DNA from: Rhizobacter sp. OV335
GTDB lineage: Bacteria; Pseudomonadota; Gammaproteobacteria; Burkholderiales; Burkholderiaceae_C
Direction of reading: 5' to 3'
NCBI RefSeq assembly: GCF_900142965.1
Contig: NZ_FRCQ01000012.1
Coordinates: forward strand, 62,001-126,000
Length of the DNA: 64,000 bases
Shown: one piece after another, positions 47,090 through 55,926 of the stretch
Numbering within the stretch: position 1 is the stretch's first letter
Layout: each line of letters starts with the position of its first letter
Translations under genes and position numbers: made by a program
The notes under the pieces: model-generated
Database searches by the model: none
What the model was told of the DNA's origin: nothing
The model's input: only the letters and a program-made list of their open reading frames with translations

Positions 47090-47881
47090 CTACCGCACAA
47101 CGGTGATGGAACCACCCAGCCCGCTGCGTCCCATCCAGCGAAAGACCGAGTCGACCGTGACGGTTTCGATGCGATCGGTGAATCGCTTCGCGGCGGGGTG
47201 GTCGTCGAACGCCACATTGGCCGCCGTCATGCGCGCGCCCAGCCGCTGGAAGGCCGACAGGTGCAGCGTGTCCGGCACATAGCCGTGCTCGCGCAGCCAG
47301 GCCTGGGCCTGCGGGCGGGTCGTGATCGACGGCTCCTGCGCCGCCGCGAGCGTCTCGATCGCCCACTGGTTCGACTGCTGGTAGGTCTGCGCCCACGGGT
47401 AGGCGACCATGCTGTAGGCCGGCGTGTGCAGCTGGGCGAGGCGCCGGTTGTCGCGCAGCGCCGGCAGCAGCCGGGCCTGGATCTCGGGGCTCGGCACCAC
47501 CAGGCCGGCCTCATAGTCGTACAGGTCGTCGAGGAAGAACTCGCCGAGGCCCTGGCGGTACACCGCGGCCTTCGCGGTGCCGCACTGGTTCAGCTTGTGC
47601 GCGACGCGCCAGGGCGCGCCCGGCGCGTCGCGGTAGGCGATGCCGAAGTGCGAGTAGCGCTGGCCGTACTCGCTCAGGTTCTGGCCGACGCGCGCCACCA
47701 GCACCACCTGCGCGCCGCTCGCGTCCAGGCGCTGCGCGGTGTGCTCGGCCAGCGTCATCGCGCGCTCGACGTTGCGGGCCTCGGGCAGCTTGCGCTCGCA
47801 CGAACGGCCGGCCTGGGCGAGCGGTGCCGCGGCGAGCAACGCGATCGCCAGCACGAGCGCCAGCAGCCCGCGGGCGTTCAC
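47090..47881 (-). CDS. DUF2145 family exported protein
   Basis: A 263-residue protein with a signal peptide (LLALVLAIALLAAAPLAQA). The mature part contains YSHFGIAYRDAPGAPWRVAH, LNQCGTAKAAVYRQGLGEFF and YPWAQTYQQSNQWAIETLAA, characteristic of DUF2145. YSHFG and NQWAIE recall NlpC/P60-like cysteine hydrolases, but that is only a resemblance. The GTG start overlaps the stop of the upstream small protein gene (GTGA). Confidence 0.85.
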   Translation of the reverse strand: MNARGLLALVLAIALLAAAPLAQAGRSCERKLPEARNVERAMTLAEHTAQRLDASGAQVVLVARVGQNLSEYGQRYSHFGIAYRDAPGAPWRVAHKLNQCGTAKAAVYRQGLGEFFLDDLYDYEAGLVVPSPEIQARLLPALRDNRRLAQLHTPAYSMVAYPWAQTYQQSNQWAIETLAAAQEPSITTRPQAQAWLREHGYVPDTLHLSAFQRLGARMTAANVAFDDHPAAKRFTDRIETVTVDSVFRWMGRSGLGGSITVVR

Positions 47882-48297
47882 AGCGTGACCCGCTCGTTGT
47901 AGAGCAGCGCCTTGCCGATCTCGTTCGGGATGAAGGCGATCGCCTGGCCGGCGGCCGACAGCACCCAGCCGGTGCTGATCGCGGCCACCATCACCGTGGT
48001 GCCGGCCGCCACCGACATCGCGCCGGCCAGCTGCCCCGACAGGCGCAGGCTGGCGCGCGCGCCGTCGGACGCCCGTTCGAGCACCCAGACCGCGCCGTCG
48101 GCCGACGCCTCGACCGCGACGACGCTGAGGACCGCGCCGGCCGACAGGATCATCGCCGGCGCGCTGACCGAGATCGCGATCGGCAGCAGCGACAGCGCGC
48201 TGGCGTCCGAGGCGTTCGGCGGGTGGGCGTGCACCGCCGGGGCGCCGCTGGCCAGCAGGGCGGCCGAGAGCAGGCAATGCAAGGCAAATCGCTTCAT
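47878..48297 (-). CDS. Hypothetical exported protein preceding DUF2145
   Basis: A 139-residue protein with a Sec signal peptide (MKRFALHCLLSAALLASGAP to AHA), then Ala/Val/Ser-rich stretches (LPIAISVSAPAMILSAGAVL, TTVMVAAISTGWVLSAAGQA) that could be membrane-associated or beta-strands. GGAGACGACC precedes the ATG. It is coupled by four overlapping bases to the DUF2145 gene, so the two probably work together. No family name can be given. Confidence 0.75.
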   Translation of the reverse strand: MKRFALHCLLSAALLASGAPAVHAHPPNASDASALSLLPIAISVSAPAMILSAGAVLSVVAVEASADGAVWVLERASDGARASLRLSGQLAGAMSVAAGTTVMVAAISTGWVLSAAGQAIAFIPNEIGKALLYNERVTL

Positions 48298-48325
48298 GGT
48301 CGTCTCCGGTGAAGGGTTCAGGGGT

Positions 48326-48775
48326 TCACTCGGCTTCGCGCATCGAGCGCATGCCGTCGCGGCGGGCTTCGGCCAGTGCCGCCTCGTGGGCGTCGCGCAG
48401 CGTCTTGGCCAGCGTGAACACGCTCGAGATCAGGAACAGCCAGCACACGCCCAGGTAGGCCTTCCAGGTCGGGTTGATCTCCATGCGCCACAGGCCCCAG
48501 CCGGTCAGCGTCATCGCCAGCGCGAAGCCGCCCCACACCACGAAGCCCCACATCGGCGTGTCGTTCTTGCGCATCTCGTTGTCGCGGATGTACTTGGCCA
48601 GCGCGAAGGCGGTCGAGAGGCAGAACACGTAGCCCATCACCATGAAGGCCCGCTGGATGTCCTCGCCGGGCAGGTAGGCGAGGCCGGTCGCGCACAGCGT
48701 GGCGGCGGTGCCGAACGAGATCCAGACCTGGGCCTTCCAGGCCGTGGTGTCTTTGCGGATCAGGGTGGGTTGCAT
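48326..48775 (-). CDS. YiaAB two-helix-domain membrane protein
   Basis: A 149-residue inner-membrane protein with four hydrophobic helices arranged as two YiaA/YiaB hairpins (WISFGTAATLCATGLAYLPG, MVMGYVFCLSTAFALAKYIR, GWGLWRMEI). The charged C-terminus (TLRDAHEAALAEARRDGMRS) is cytoplasmic. Function unknown. The ATG at 48775 with GAGAG before it is preferred; the frame extends further. It opens a minus-strand run with the next two genes. Confidence 0.85.
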   Translation of the reverse strand: MQPTLIRKDTTAWKAQVWISFGTAATLCATGLAYLPGEDIQRAFMVMGYVFCLSTAFALAKYIRDNEMRKNDTPMWGFVVWGGFALAMTLTGWGLWRMEINPTWKAYLGVCWLFLISSVFTLAKTLRDAHEAALAEARRDGMRSMREAE

Positions 48776-48839
48776 GGAGCTCTCGATGGGGTGGTTGAAG
48801 ACGGAGCGGATGTTCATCTGTCCCGGACCGGAGTTCAAT

Positions 48840-48853
48840 CCCTCCCAGGAGGG
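48840..48853. promoter_or_regulatory. Short inverted repeat between the YiaAB and HTH genes
   Basis: CCCTCC-CA-GGAGGG sits midway in the 132-base divergent gap and is a plausible operator for the HTH regulator. No clear -10/-35 pair was identified. Confidence 0.35.
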
Positions 48854-48907
48854 GTTGCGGTGGCATGGCTCTCGGGTATCGTCTGACGGTACTTTTTGAG
48901 GATCGCG

Positions 48908-49645
48908 ATGAGCACCACCCAGGACCTGGTCCAGGCGCTGAAGGCCGAGCTGAAGCGCGCCGACATCACCTATGCCCGCCTCGCCGACGAGCTGTCGATG
49001 TCGGAATCCAGCATCAAGCGCATCTTCGCGAAGGGCGACATGCCGCTGTCGCGCATCGACGACGTGCTGCGCGTGCTGAAGATGGACTTCGCCGAACTGG
49101 CGCGCCAGATCGCCGATGCGCAGCCGCTGCGCAGCGAGCTGACGCTCGAGCAGGAGAAGGCGGTGGTGGCCGACCGCCGCCTGCTGCTGCTGGCGATCTG
49201 CTGCATGAGCCAGTGGACCTTCGAGCAGATGATCGGCACCTACACCTTCAACGAGGCCGATTGCGTGCGTTACCTGTTGCAGCTCGACCGGCTGGGCATC
49301 ATCGAGCTGCGGCCGATGAACCGCTACCGGCTGCAGGTGGCCAAGACCTTCCGCTGGCGGCCGAACGGCCCGGTGATGGCGTTCTTCCGCGAGCACGTTG
49401 CCGACGACTACTTCAACAGCGGCTTCGACGGCGAGGGCGAGATGCTGATGCTGGTGCACGGCCAGATCGGCACCAGCCTGGCGTCGAGCTTCGTCGAGCG
49501 GCTGCAGCGCGTCGGGCAGGATTTCGCGCAGCAGCACCTGGCCGACCAGAAGCTGCCGGCCGACCAGCGGCGCGCCTACACGCTGGTGGTCGGCATGCGC
49601 TCGTGGCTGTTTGCGGCCTTCCGGGACCTGAAGAGGGACGCATGA
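48908..49645 (+). CDS. XRE-type HTH regulator with long C-terminal domain
   Basis: A 245-residue protein. The helix-turn-helix is at residues 8-65 (ADITYARLADELSMSESSIK, RIFAKGDMPLSRIDDVLRVL). The remaining 180 residues (TLEQEKAVVADRRLLLLAIC, RPMNRYRLQVAKTFRWRPNG, FFREHVADDYF) form an unassigned domain seen in similar proteobacterial regulators. GAGGATCGCG precedes the ATG. It diverges from the yiaA gene. Its TGA runs into the A-tract of the shared terminator. Confidence 0.82.
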   Translation: MSTTQDLVQALKAELKRADITYARLADELSMSESSIKRIFAKGDMPLSRIDDVLRVLKMDFAELARQIADAQPLRSELTLEQEKAVVADRRLLLLAICCMSQWTFEQMIGTYTFNEADCVRYLLQLDRLGIIELRPMNRYRLQVAKTFRWRPNGPVMAFFREHVADDYFNSGFDGEGEMLMLVHGQIGTSLASSFVERLQRVGQDFAQQHLADQKLPADQRRAYTLVVGMRSWLFAAFRDLKRDA

Positions 49646-49676
49646 AAAAAGGGGACCCTCGCGGGTCCCCTTCGTT
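49645..49676 (-). terminator. Intrinsic terminator between convergent genes
   Basis: AAAAAA, then GGGGACCC-TCGC-GGGTCCCC (49651-49670), then TTCGTT. Read on the minus strand the perfect 8-bp hairpin is followed by six T, a strong terminator for the TonB-dependent receptor. On the plus strand the T-tract is weaker, but it may serve the HTH gene too. Confidence 0.9.
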
Positions 49677-49703
49677 GCGGTGGGCGGCCGGTGCCGCCCT
49701 GCA

Positions 49704-52385
49704 TCACCAGAACGTGTACTTGGCCGCCAGCGTCACGGTTCGGCCCATCTGGCTGTGGTAGCCCGGGTTGTACGCGATGTAGCGGGTGACCAGGCGCTCG
49801 TCGATCGGCGGTTCGCGATTCTCGATGTTGTCGACGTTCACGCTCAGCATCAGGTTCTTGAAGCCCTTGTACTGTACGAACAGGTCGGCGGTGGACCAGG
49901 CCTTCACGCGGCACAGGTCCGGGTGCGCACCGCTGGCGTAGGAGCAGCTCAGGTCGGCCGGCGTGAAGGCGCGCAGGAAGCCGCCGGTGTAGTTGCCGCT
50001 CAGCGTGGTCGACCAGTCGCCGATGTCCCAGTCGATGCCGGCCTTGAAGCGCTCCTTCGGCTGGTTGTAGGTGCCGGCGTAGTCGACTTCCGGTGCGTCC
50101 TTCACGTTCGCGACCAGGTAGCGCGGCATCTTGTTGTAGACGACGGTCAGGCCGACGCGGCCGGCCGAGCCGAGATCCTGGCGCGCCTTCAACTCGATGT
50201 CGTAGCCCCAGATCCGGGTCGAACCGAGGTTGGTGTACTGCAGGTTCAGGCCGTCGATCTCGCCGGCCTGGTTGCGCACCACGTAGCCCGGGTAGTTCGC
50301 CTCGTTGGCCAGCAGGTAGTCCGGATCGATCGACGAGATCTCGTCACGGCGCTTGATCTTGTAGGCGTCGAACGACAGCGAGACGTTCTCGCTCGGCTCG
50401 AACACCAGGCCGGCTGTGAAGCTCTTCGACTTCTCGGGCTTCAGGTTCGGGTTGGAGCCCGACAGTGCCTCGAGCGACAGGTCGCAGTTGGGGTTGGGAT
50501 CGGGGTTGGGGTTGTTCGGATCCGGGCAGAGCTTCGGATCGCGGATGCCGGTGTAGAAGGCCTTGACGGGTGACTGCGTCGTCTCGGTCAGCGACGGGGC
50601 GCGGAAGCCCTCGGCATAGGTGGCGCGCAGCGCCACGTTCGGCAGCACCTTCCACTTCAGACCGGCCTTCGGCACGGTGGCGCTGCCGAAGTCGCTGTAA
50701 TGGTCGGTGCGCGTCGCGAGCGAGGCCTCGAAGGTCTTGGTGATCGGGATCGACAGCTCGGCATAGATCGCGCTGACGTTGCGCGAGCCGTCGGACGAGG
50801 CGCCACCGAGGACGCTGATCTGGTCCGTCGCGGTCAGCGTGTCCGGCGTGCTCTTGAACGACTCGCGGCGCAGCTCGACGCCGAGCGCCAGGCCCAACCC
50901 GCCGGCCGGCAGCTTCATCAGCTCGCGCGAGCCGCGCAGGTCGATCGACGTGGTGCTGGTCTTGCCTTCGTCGCGCAGCGTCGGGTAGAGGGCTGCCATC
51001 AGCGCCGGATCGTTCGCGCCCGGGTTGCCGAAGATGAAGTTCGGGTTCGCGACGCCATTGGCATCGACCACCTGGCCGCCGGTCAGCACCGAATCGTTGA
51101 TCAGGCCGCGGGTCGTGACGCGTGCGCGCGTGCCGGAGAACATCAGCGCGCTCTCGGCATCCCAGCCAGCGACGGTGCCGCGCCCGCCCACGACCAACCG
51201 CGCCGTATCCGCCGTCACCTCGGTGGTGTGCAGCACGTCCATGAAGCGATAACGCAGCCCCACGTCGGCGCCGGTGGTGTTCTGCGGGTGGTTGGCCGGC
51301 AGCGTGATGAAGATGTTGGGCAGCGTGCCTTGCCCCTGGTAGGTCCCGGTGTTGTACGACGGCGACTCGCCCTTGTATTTGTTGCGCACGAACAGCGCAT
51401 CGCCGAACAGCTCGAAGCCGCCGCCGAGGTCCAGCGTGCCGGCGCCGAACAGCGCATCCTGCTTGGTCTCCGGCACCAGGTCCTGGTGGTCGGTGCCCTG
51501 GTAGTAGCAGCGGCCGTTGGTGGCGGCGCCCGGCTCGTTCAGCGGCTTGCAACCCGGCATCGGCCCGAGGAACGCACCGGTGGTCGGGTCGTAGAGGTTG
51601 CCCGGGTAGCCGTAGGCCGAGCGCAGGTCGTTCAGCCCGAAGCGGCGGAAGTCGGCGCTCGAGGTCATCGGCCGCTGCGAGGCCTTCACCGAGTTCTGCT
51701 GCTCGTGCGAGTAGTTCAGGAAGAAGTTGTACTTGTCGTTGTCGAGGTCGCCCTTGCCCCAGGTGGTGCTGAACTTGCCCGATTCGCCGTCGTGGTAGCC
51801 CGACTGGGCGCCGCTGCCCGACAGCGACAGGCCGTTGTAGTTCTTGCGCAGGATCACGTTGATGACGCCGGCGATCGCATCGGAGCCGTAGATGGCCGAT
51901 GCGCCGTCCAGCAGCACTTCCACTCGCTCGACGACGTCGAGCGGGATCGAGTTGATGTCGAAGAACGATTGCTGGCCGCCCGACGCGAAGCCGTACGGCG
52001 CCATTCGTCGGCCGTTGATCAGCACCAGCGTTGACTGCGAACCGAGGCCGCGCAGCGAGACGCCGCCGGCGCCGGGCGTGAAGCTCGCGACCGCGTTCGA
52101 ATTGAAGTTGCCGGCATTGCTGGCCGGCAACCGGTTCAGCAGCTGAGTGACCGATTGCGCACCGGAGCGGTCGATCTGCTCACGGGTGATGACCTGCACC
52201 GGCGACGCCGTCTCGGCATCGATGCGCTTGATGCGCGACCCCGTGACCTCGACGCGTTGCAGCGTCTTCTGTGCCGCGCTCGGCGTCTCGGGGGCCGGGG
52301 TGTCCGTCGTCTGAGCCCATGCGGGGGTGGCGCCGGCGGCGCACAGCGCCATGACGGTCGCGCTCACGTACTTCAAGCGGAACAT
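49704..52385 (-). CDS. TonB-dependent outer-membrane receptor
   Basis: An 893-residue receptor. A signal peptide ends in AWA, followed by a TonB-box-containing linker, the plug (about 45-165: VEVTGSRIKRIDAETASPVQ, SLRGLGSQSTLVLINGRRM, GSDAIAGVINVILRK) and a 22-strand barrel ending KYTFW. A loop with PNNPNPDPNPNCD is Pro/Asn-rich. Ligand unknown; the SRIKRID...INGRRM type is common for complex organic substrates. The ATG at 52385 is used because AAGGA lies 5 bases before it; an ATG at 52391 overlaps that site. Its leader contains a terminator-like hairpin. Confidence 0.93.
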   Translation of the reverse strand: MFRLKYVSATVMALCAAGATPAWAQTTDTPAPETPSAAQKTLQRVEVTGSRIKRIDAETASPVQVITREQIDRSGAQSVTQLLNRLPASNAGNFNSNAVASFTPGAGGVSLRGLGSQSTLVLINGRRMAPYGFASGGQQSFFDINSIPLDVVERVEVLLDGASAIYGSDAIAGVINVILRKNYNGLSLSGSGAQSGYHDGESGKFSTTWGKGDLDNDKYNFFLNYSHEQQNSVKASQRPMTSSADFRRFGLNDLRSAYGYPGNLYDPTTGAFLGPMPGCKPLNEPGAATNGRCYYQGTDHQDLVPETKQDALFGAGTLDLGGGFELFGDALFVRNKYKGESPSYNTGTYQGQGTLPNIFITLPANHPQNTTGADVGLRYRFMDVLHTTEVTADTARLVVGGRGTVAGWDAESALMFSGTRARVTTRGLINDSVLTGGQVVDANGVANPNFIFGNPGANDPALMAALYPTLRDEGKTSTTSIDLRGSRELMKLPAGGLGLALGVELRRESFKSTPDTLTATDQISVLGGASSDGSRNVSAIYAELSIPITKTFEASLATRTDHYSDFGSATVPKAGLKWKVLPNVALRATYAEGFRAPSLTETTQSPVKAFYTGIRDPKLCPDPNNPNPDPNPNCDLSLEALSGSNPNLKPEKSKSFTAGLVFEPSENVSLSFDAYKIKRRDEISSIDPDYLLANEANYPGYVVRNQAGEIDGLNLQYTNLGSTRIWGYDIELKARQDLGSAGRVGLTVVYNKMPRYLVANVKDAPEVDYAGTYNQPKERFKAGIDWDIGDWSTTLSGNYTGGFLRAFTPADLSCSYASGAHPDLCRVKAWSTADLFVQYKGFKNLMLSVNVDNIENREPPIDERLVTRYIAYNPGYHSQMGRTVTLAAKYTFW

Positions 52386-52423
52386 TCGCATCCTTCGATC
52401 AAGTGCCAGGATCTTCTGGCGCC

Positions 52424-52457
52424 AAAAGAAAGGCAGCGAAAGGATCCCTCCGCTGCC
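52424..52457 (-). terminator. Terminator-like hairpin 39 bases before the receptor start codon
   Basis: On the minus strand GGCAGCGGAGG, tetraloop GATC, CTTTCGCTGCC form an 11-bp stem (two G-U pairs), followed by TTTCTTTT. It could end the transcript of the histidine kinase gene 225 bases upstream, or, because there is hardly room for a promoter between it and the receptor start, act as an attenuator in the receptor leader. No known riboswitch motif was recognised upstream of it. The 296-base gap between the two genes holds no convincing gene. Confidence 0.75.
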
Positions 52458-52681
52458 GCCATATGCCCGAGGCCGGACAATTCGCCGCCCCCTTGCTCAG
52501 CCTCCATCCTGATCAGAGCGCCCCCGCTTGTGATCTCGGGGAAACAGCAACTGCTCAAGTTCCTCACGAACGGGTAGGCATTTGTGTCACCCGTGTGAAA
52601 AACAGCAAAGCAAATGGTGGGCCATGACATGGTCCGGGCCGCTGGATGCGGCGCCGCGCGGCACGCCGGCGCGGCCGGATT

Positions 52682-54457
52682 TCAGCCGGCGGAGGCTGGC
52701 GCGGCGCTGCGCAACGTGAGCGTGAACTCGGCCCAGGCCCCTTGCTGGCTGCGGGCCTCGATGCGCCCGCCCATGCTCTCGATGAGCTGGCGGCTGATCG
52801 CCAGGCCGATGCCGCTGCCGGGCTCGGCCCCGGTGTCGCGGCCCAGCCGGTTGAACGGCTCGTACAGGCGCGCGAGCTGCTCGTCGCCGAGGCCGGCCCC
52901 GCTGTTCCAGACCGCCAGCTGCAGTGCGCCTGCTTCGGCACGGTGCAGCGTCACCCGGATGGTTCCGCCGATGGCACCGTACTTGATCGCGTTGGACAGC
53001 AGGTTCAGCACCGACTGCTTCAGCCGCAGCGGGTCAGCCAGCGCGAGTGGCAGGCCGGGTTCGAACGCACGCTCGATGTGCATGCCGCGCCGGCCGGCGT
53101 CGCCCGCCACCATCGCGAGCGCCTCGTCGGCCAGCGCCTGCAGGTCGACCGGCACGCTGTGCATGTCCATCGCGCCGACCTCGACCTTGCTCAGGTCCAT
53201 CAGGTCGGTGATCAGGCGCAGCAGGTGCTGGCCGGCGCGCTCGATGTGGTCGACGCGCTCCAGCTGCGGGGCTTGCAGCGGCATCGCGGTGTCCAGCCGC
53301 AGCAGCTGCGAGAAACCCAGCACGGCATTGAGCGGCGTGCGCAGCTCATGGCTCACGCGCGCGAGGAACTGCGACTTCATCGCGTTGGCCTGCTCGGCCG
53401 CATGCTGCTGCTCGCGCGCCGCCTGGGCGGCCTTCACGTCGCTGATGTCGGCGAAGCTGCCGACCATGCGCAGGATGCGCCCGTCGGCATCGCGTTCGGC
53501 GACGTGGCCGCGGCTCAGCACCCACACCCAGTGGCCGTCGGCATGGCGCAGCCGGTATTCGTCGGCATAGGGCTGGCTCTGGTCGCGCAGGAAGGCGCGG
53601 AAGCGTGCGACAGCCCCCGGCAGGTCGTCGGGGTGGCACAGCTTCTCGAAGCTGTCGGCGGCGATCTCGCCGAAGCGTGAGTTGAAATCGTCCGGGGTCG
53701 TTCCGATCAGGTCGGCCCAGCGCCCGCCGAGTGTCAGCACGCCGCTGCGCAGGTCGCGTGCCCACAGGCCGATGCGGCCGCCGTCGATCGCGGCATCGAG
53801 CCATTCGCGCGAATGCTGCAGCTGCGTGATCATCTGCTCGCGCTCGGCGGCCAGCGCCTGCTGCGCCGTCACGTCGGTCACCAGGCACAGCCGCGCGCTG
53901 CGGTCGCCGAACTGCAGGCTGTGCGCGCTGATGCGCGCGAGCAGCTCGCGGCCGTCCTTGCAGCGGTGGCGCCACGGACCCGACGACGTGACGCCGGCCG
54001 CATCGGGTGCGCGCGCCAGGCGCACCTGCGCTTCCATCGCCGGGACATCCTCCGGCGGGCGCAGGTCGGCCAGCGTCATCTGCAGGAACTCCTCGCGCGA
54101 CCAGCCGTACTGCGCGATCGCCGCGCCGTTCACGTCGAGGAAGCGCAGCGACAGCGCGTCGTAGATCCACATCGGCTGCGGGTTGGCGTGGAACATCTGC
54201 TCGTAGCTGACGGCGATCTCGTGCAGCACCGTGTCTTCGGTGCTGGCACGCGTGGTCAGCGAGCGCAGCAGCAGGATCAGCAGGCAACCCGACATCGCGA
54301 CGAACAGCAGGCCCTGGATCGTGTGCACCAGCGTCAGCTGGCGCGGGTCGCTGGTCAGCGCGAGCGCCGCATGCTCGGAGAACAGCACCCAGGCCGTGCC
54401 CACCGCCAGGTAGGCGAGGACCAGCACGACGGGGCTGCGGTGGGGGCGCTCTTGCAT
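52682..54457 (-). CDS. PAS-domain sensor histidine kinase
   Basis: A 591-residue kinase. Two membrane helices (about 10-32 and 46-68) frame a short periplasmic loop; then two PAS domains (about 80-205, FHANPQPMWIYDALSLRFLD; and 220-345, WLDAAIDGGRIGLWARDLRS), HisKA with the phospho-His in FLARVSHELRTPLNAVLGFS, and HATPase (LLSNAIKYGAIGGTIRV, GSGIGLAISRQLIESMGG). No receiver domain and no response regulator gene adjoin it. GGAGCGATCCTC precedes the ATG. It follows the CoA-transferase gene by 29 bases and may be co-transcribed. Confidence 0.92.
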   Translation of the reverse strand: MQERPHRSPVVLVLAYLAVGTAWVLFSEHAALALTSDPRQLTLVHTIQGLLFVAMSGCLLILLLRSLTTRASTEDTVLHEIAVSYEQMFHANPQPMWIYDALSLRFLDVNGAAIAQYGWSREEFLQMTLADLRPPEDVPAMEAQVRLARAPDAAGVTSSGPWRHRCKDGRELLARISAHSLQFGDRSARLCLVTDVTAQQALAAEREQMITQLQHSREWLDAAIDGGRIGLWARDLRSGVLTLGGRWADLIGTTPDDFNSRFGEIAADSFEKLCHPDDLPGAVARFRAFLRDQSQPYADEYRLRHADGHWVWVLSRGHVAERDADGRILRMVGSFADISDVKAAQAAREQQHAAEQANAMKSQFLARVSHELRTPLNAVLGFSQLLRLDTAMPLQAPQLERVDHIERAGQHLLRLITDLMDLSKVEVGAMDMHSVPVDLQALADEALAMVAGDAGRRGMHIERAFEPGLPLALADPLRLKQSVLNLLSNAIKYGAIGGTIRVTLHRAEAGALQLAVWNSGAGLGDEQLARLYEPFNRLGRDTGAEPGSGIGLAISRQLIESMGGRIEARSQQGAWAEFTLTLRSAAPASAG

Positions 54458-54486
54458 GAGGATCGCTCCGGTTCTGGAGGCGTGGA

Positions 54487-55725
54487 TCAGAGAACGCCGC
54501 GCTCGCGCAGCGCAGCCAGTTGCTCGGGGGTCACGCCGATCTCGCGCAGCACCGCCTCGCTGTCTTCGCCGAGGGTCGGGGCCCGGCGGCGGATCGAGCC
54601 GGGCGTCGCGCTCAGGCTCGGCACGATACCCGGTGTCTCGAGCGACAGGCCCTGCGCGCTGGTGATGCGCTGCAACATGCCGCGCGCGCGGTAGTGCGGG
54701 TCGTCGGCGATGTCGCGCGCGGTGTAGATGCGCCCGGCCGGCACATGCGCGGCGTTCAGTGCGTCGAGCACCTCGGCGACGCTGCGCGGCGCGGCCCAGG
54801 CGCCGATCGCCGCATCGATCTCGGCGACCCGCGCGACACGCCCGGCGTTGCCGGCCAGCGCCGGGTCGCGGCCGAGGTCGTCGCGGCCGATCGCGGCCAT
54901 CAGCCGCTTGAAGATGCTGTCGCCGTTGCCGGCCACCAGCACCCAGCCGTCGTGGCAGGCGTAGGCGTTGCTCGGGGCGATGCCGGGCAGCGCCGAGCCA
55001 GCCGGCTCTCGCACGGTGCCGAAGGCGCTGTACTCGGGCAGCAGGCTTTCCATGCAGTTGAAGACAGCTTCGTAGAGTGCCACGTCGATGACCTGCCCGC
55101 GCCCCTTCGGCGTATCGGGCGACACGCTGGCGTGCCGGTGCTGCAAGGCCATCAGGATGCCGATCACGCCGTGCAGCGAGGCCAGCGTGTCGCCGATGCT
55201 GACGCCCACGCGCACCGGCACGCGGCCCGGCTCCGCGGTCAGGTGGCGCAGCCCGCCCATCGCCTCGGCGACGACGCCGAAGCCCGGCCGGTCCTTGTAG
55301 GGGCCGGTCTGGCCGTAGCCGCTGATGCGCAGCATCACGAGGCCCGGGTTGGCGGCCGACAGCGTCTCGTAGCCGAGGTCCCAGGCTTCCATCACGCCGG
55401 GCTTGAAGTTCTCGACCAGCACGTCGCTCTCGGCGGCGAGCCTGCGCACGATGTCGCGTGCCTCGGGCTGCTTCAGGTCGAGCGCCAGGCTGCGCTTGTT
55501 GCGCGACTGCACCTCCCACCAGACGCTGGTGCCTTCGTGCATCAGGCGCCATTGGCGCAGCGGGTCGCCGCTGCCGGGTGGTTCGACCTTGATCACGTCG
55601 GCGCCGAAGTCGGCCAGCGTCTTGGCGGCGAACGGGCCGGCGATCAGCTGGCCGAGTTCGAGCACCTTCAGGCCCGCGAGGGGACCGGGGGAGGTGGGCG
55701 CTTGGAGGGGCGCTTGAGCAGGCAT
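54487..55725 (-). CDS. Class III CoA-transferase (CaiB/BaiF family)
   Basis: A 412-residue cytoplasmic enzyme that moves CoA between carboxylic acids. LAGLKVLELGQLIAGPFAAK, ADVIKVEPPGSGDPLR and the nucleophile Asp179 in GVSIGDTLASLHG are diagnostic. Substrate is not predictable from sequence. The ATG at 55725 gives a normal N-terminus; the longer frame is antisense to the SRPBCC remnant. It precedes the kinase gene on the same strand. Confidence 0.92.
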   Translation of the reverse strand: MPAQAPLQAPTSPGPLAGLKVLELGQLIAGPFAAKTLADFGADVIKVEPPGSGDPLRQWRLMHEGTSVWWEVQSRNKRSLALDLKQPEARDIVRRLAAESDVLVENFKPGVMEAWDLGYETLSAANPGLVMLRISGYGQTGPYKDRPGFGVVAEAMGGLRHLTAEPGRVPVRVGVSIGDTLASLHGVIGILMALQHRHASVSPDTPKGRGQVIDVALYEAVFNCMESLLPEYSAFGTVREPAGSALPGIAPSNAYACHDGWVLVAGNGDSIFKRLMAAIGRDDLGRDPALAGNAGRVARVAEIDAAIGAWAAPRSVAEVLDALNAAHVPAGRIYTARDIADDPHYRARGMLQRITSAQGLSLETPGIVPSLSATPGSIRRRAPTLGEDSEAVLREIGVTPEQLAALRERGVL

Positions 55726-55771
55726 GCCCGCGATGGTAGTGTCTGGCGCCGCCAGATCGCCGGAGAAAGCC

Positions 55772-55909
55772 ATGCGCTTCATCGCTCTCGGAGTCTCATG
55801 CGCGCTGCTGCTGCTTGCGGCGGCCGCCGTGCCTGCCGCCGCTGCCGAGCGCGCGATCGACAAGGAGGTGGTGGTGGCCGCGCCGCTGGCGGCGGTGCCG
55901 GCGCGCTGA
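55772..55909 (+). pseudogene. SRPBCC (AHSA1-like) gene truncated after 45 residues
   Basis: A good start (CGGAGAAAGCC then ATG) and a signal peptide (FIALGVSCALLLLAAAAVPA) lead into AIDKEVVVAAPLAAV, the first strand of exported SRPBCC proteins. The reading frame then ends PAR and TGA, where homologues continue with WxAWTT and about 130 more residues. Nothing like the missing part follows; 17 bases later the convergent proline-rich gene ends. This looks like the 5' stump left by a deletion. It is expressed in principle as a short exported peptide. Confidence 0.7.
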
Positions 55910-55926
55910 ACGGAGCGTGCGGCCCG

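Noticed and set aside
52373-52630. An 85-codon minus-strand frame in the gap before the receptor
   Set aside because: No ribosome-binding site, no family features and it runs through the terminator hairpin and into the receptor gene in another frame.
52458-52681. Cobalamin or TPP riboswitch upstream of the TonB-dependent receptor
   Set aside because: The conserved B12 box and the TPP CUGAGA/P4-P5 motifs are not present in the right order; only the terminator-like hairpin stands.
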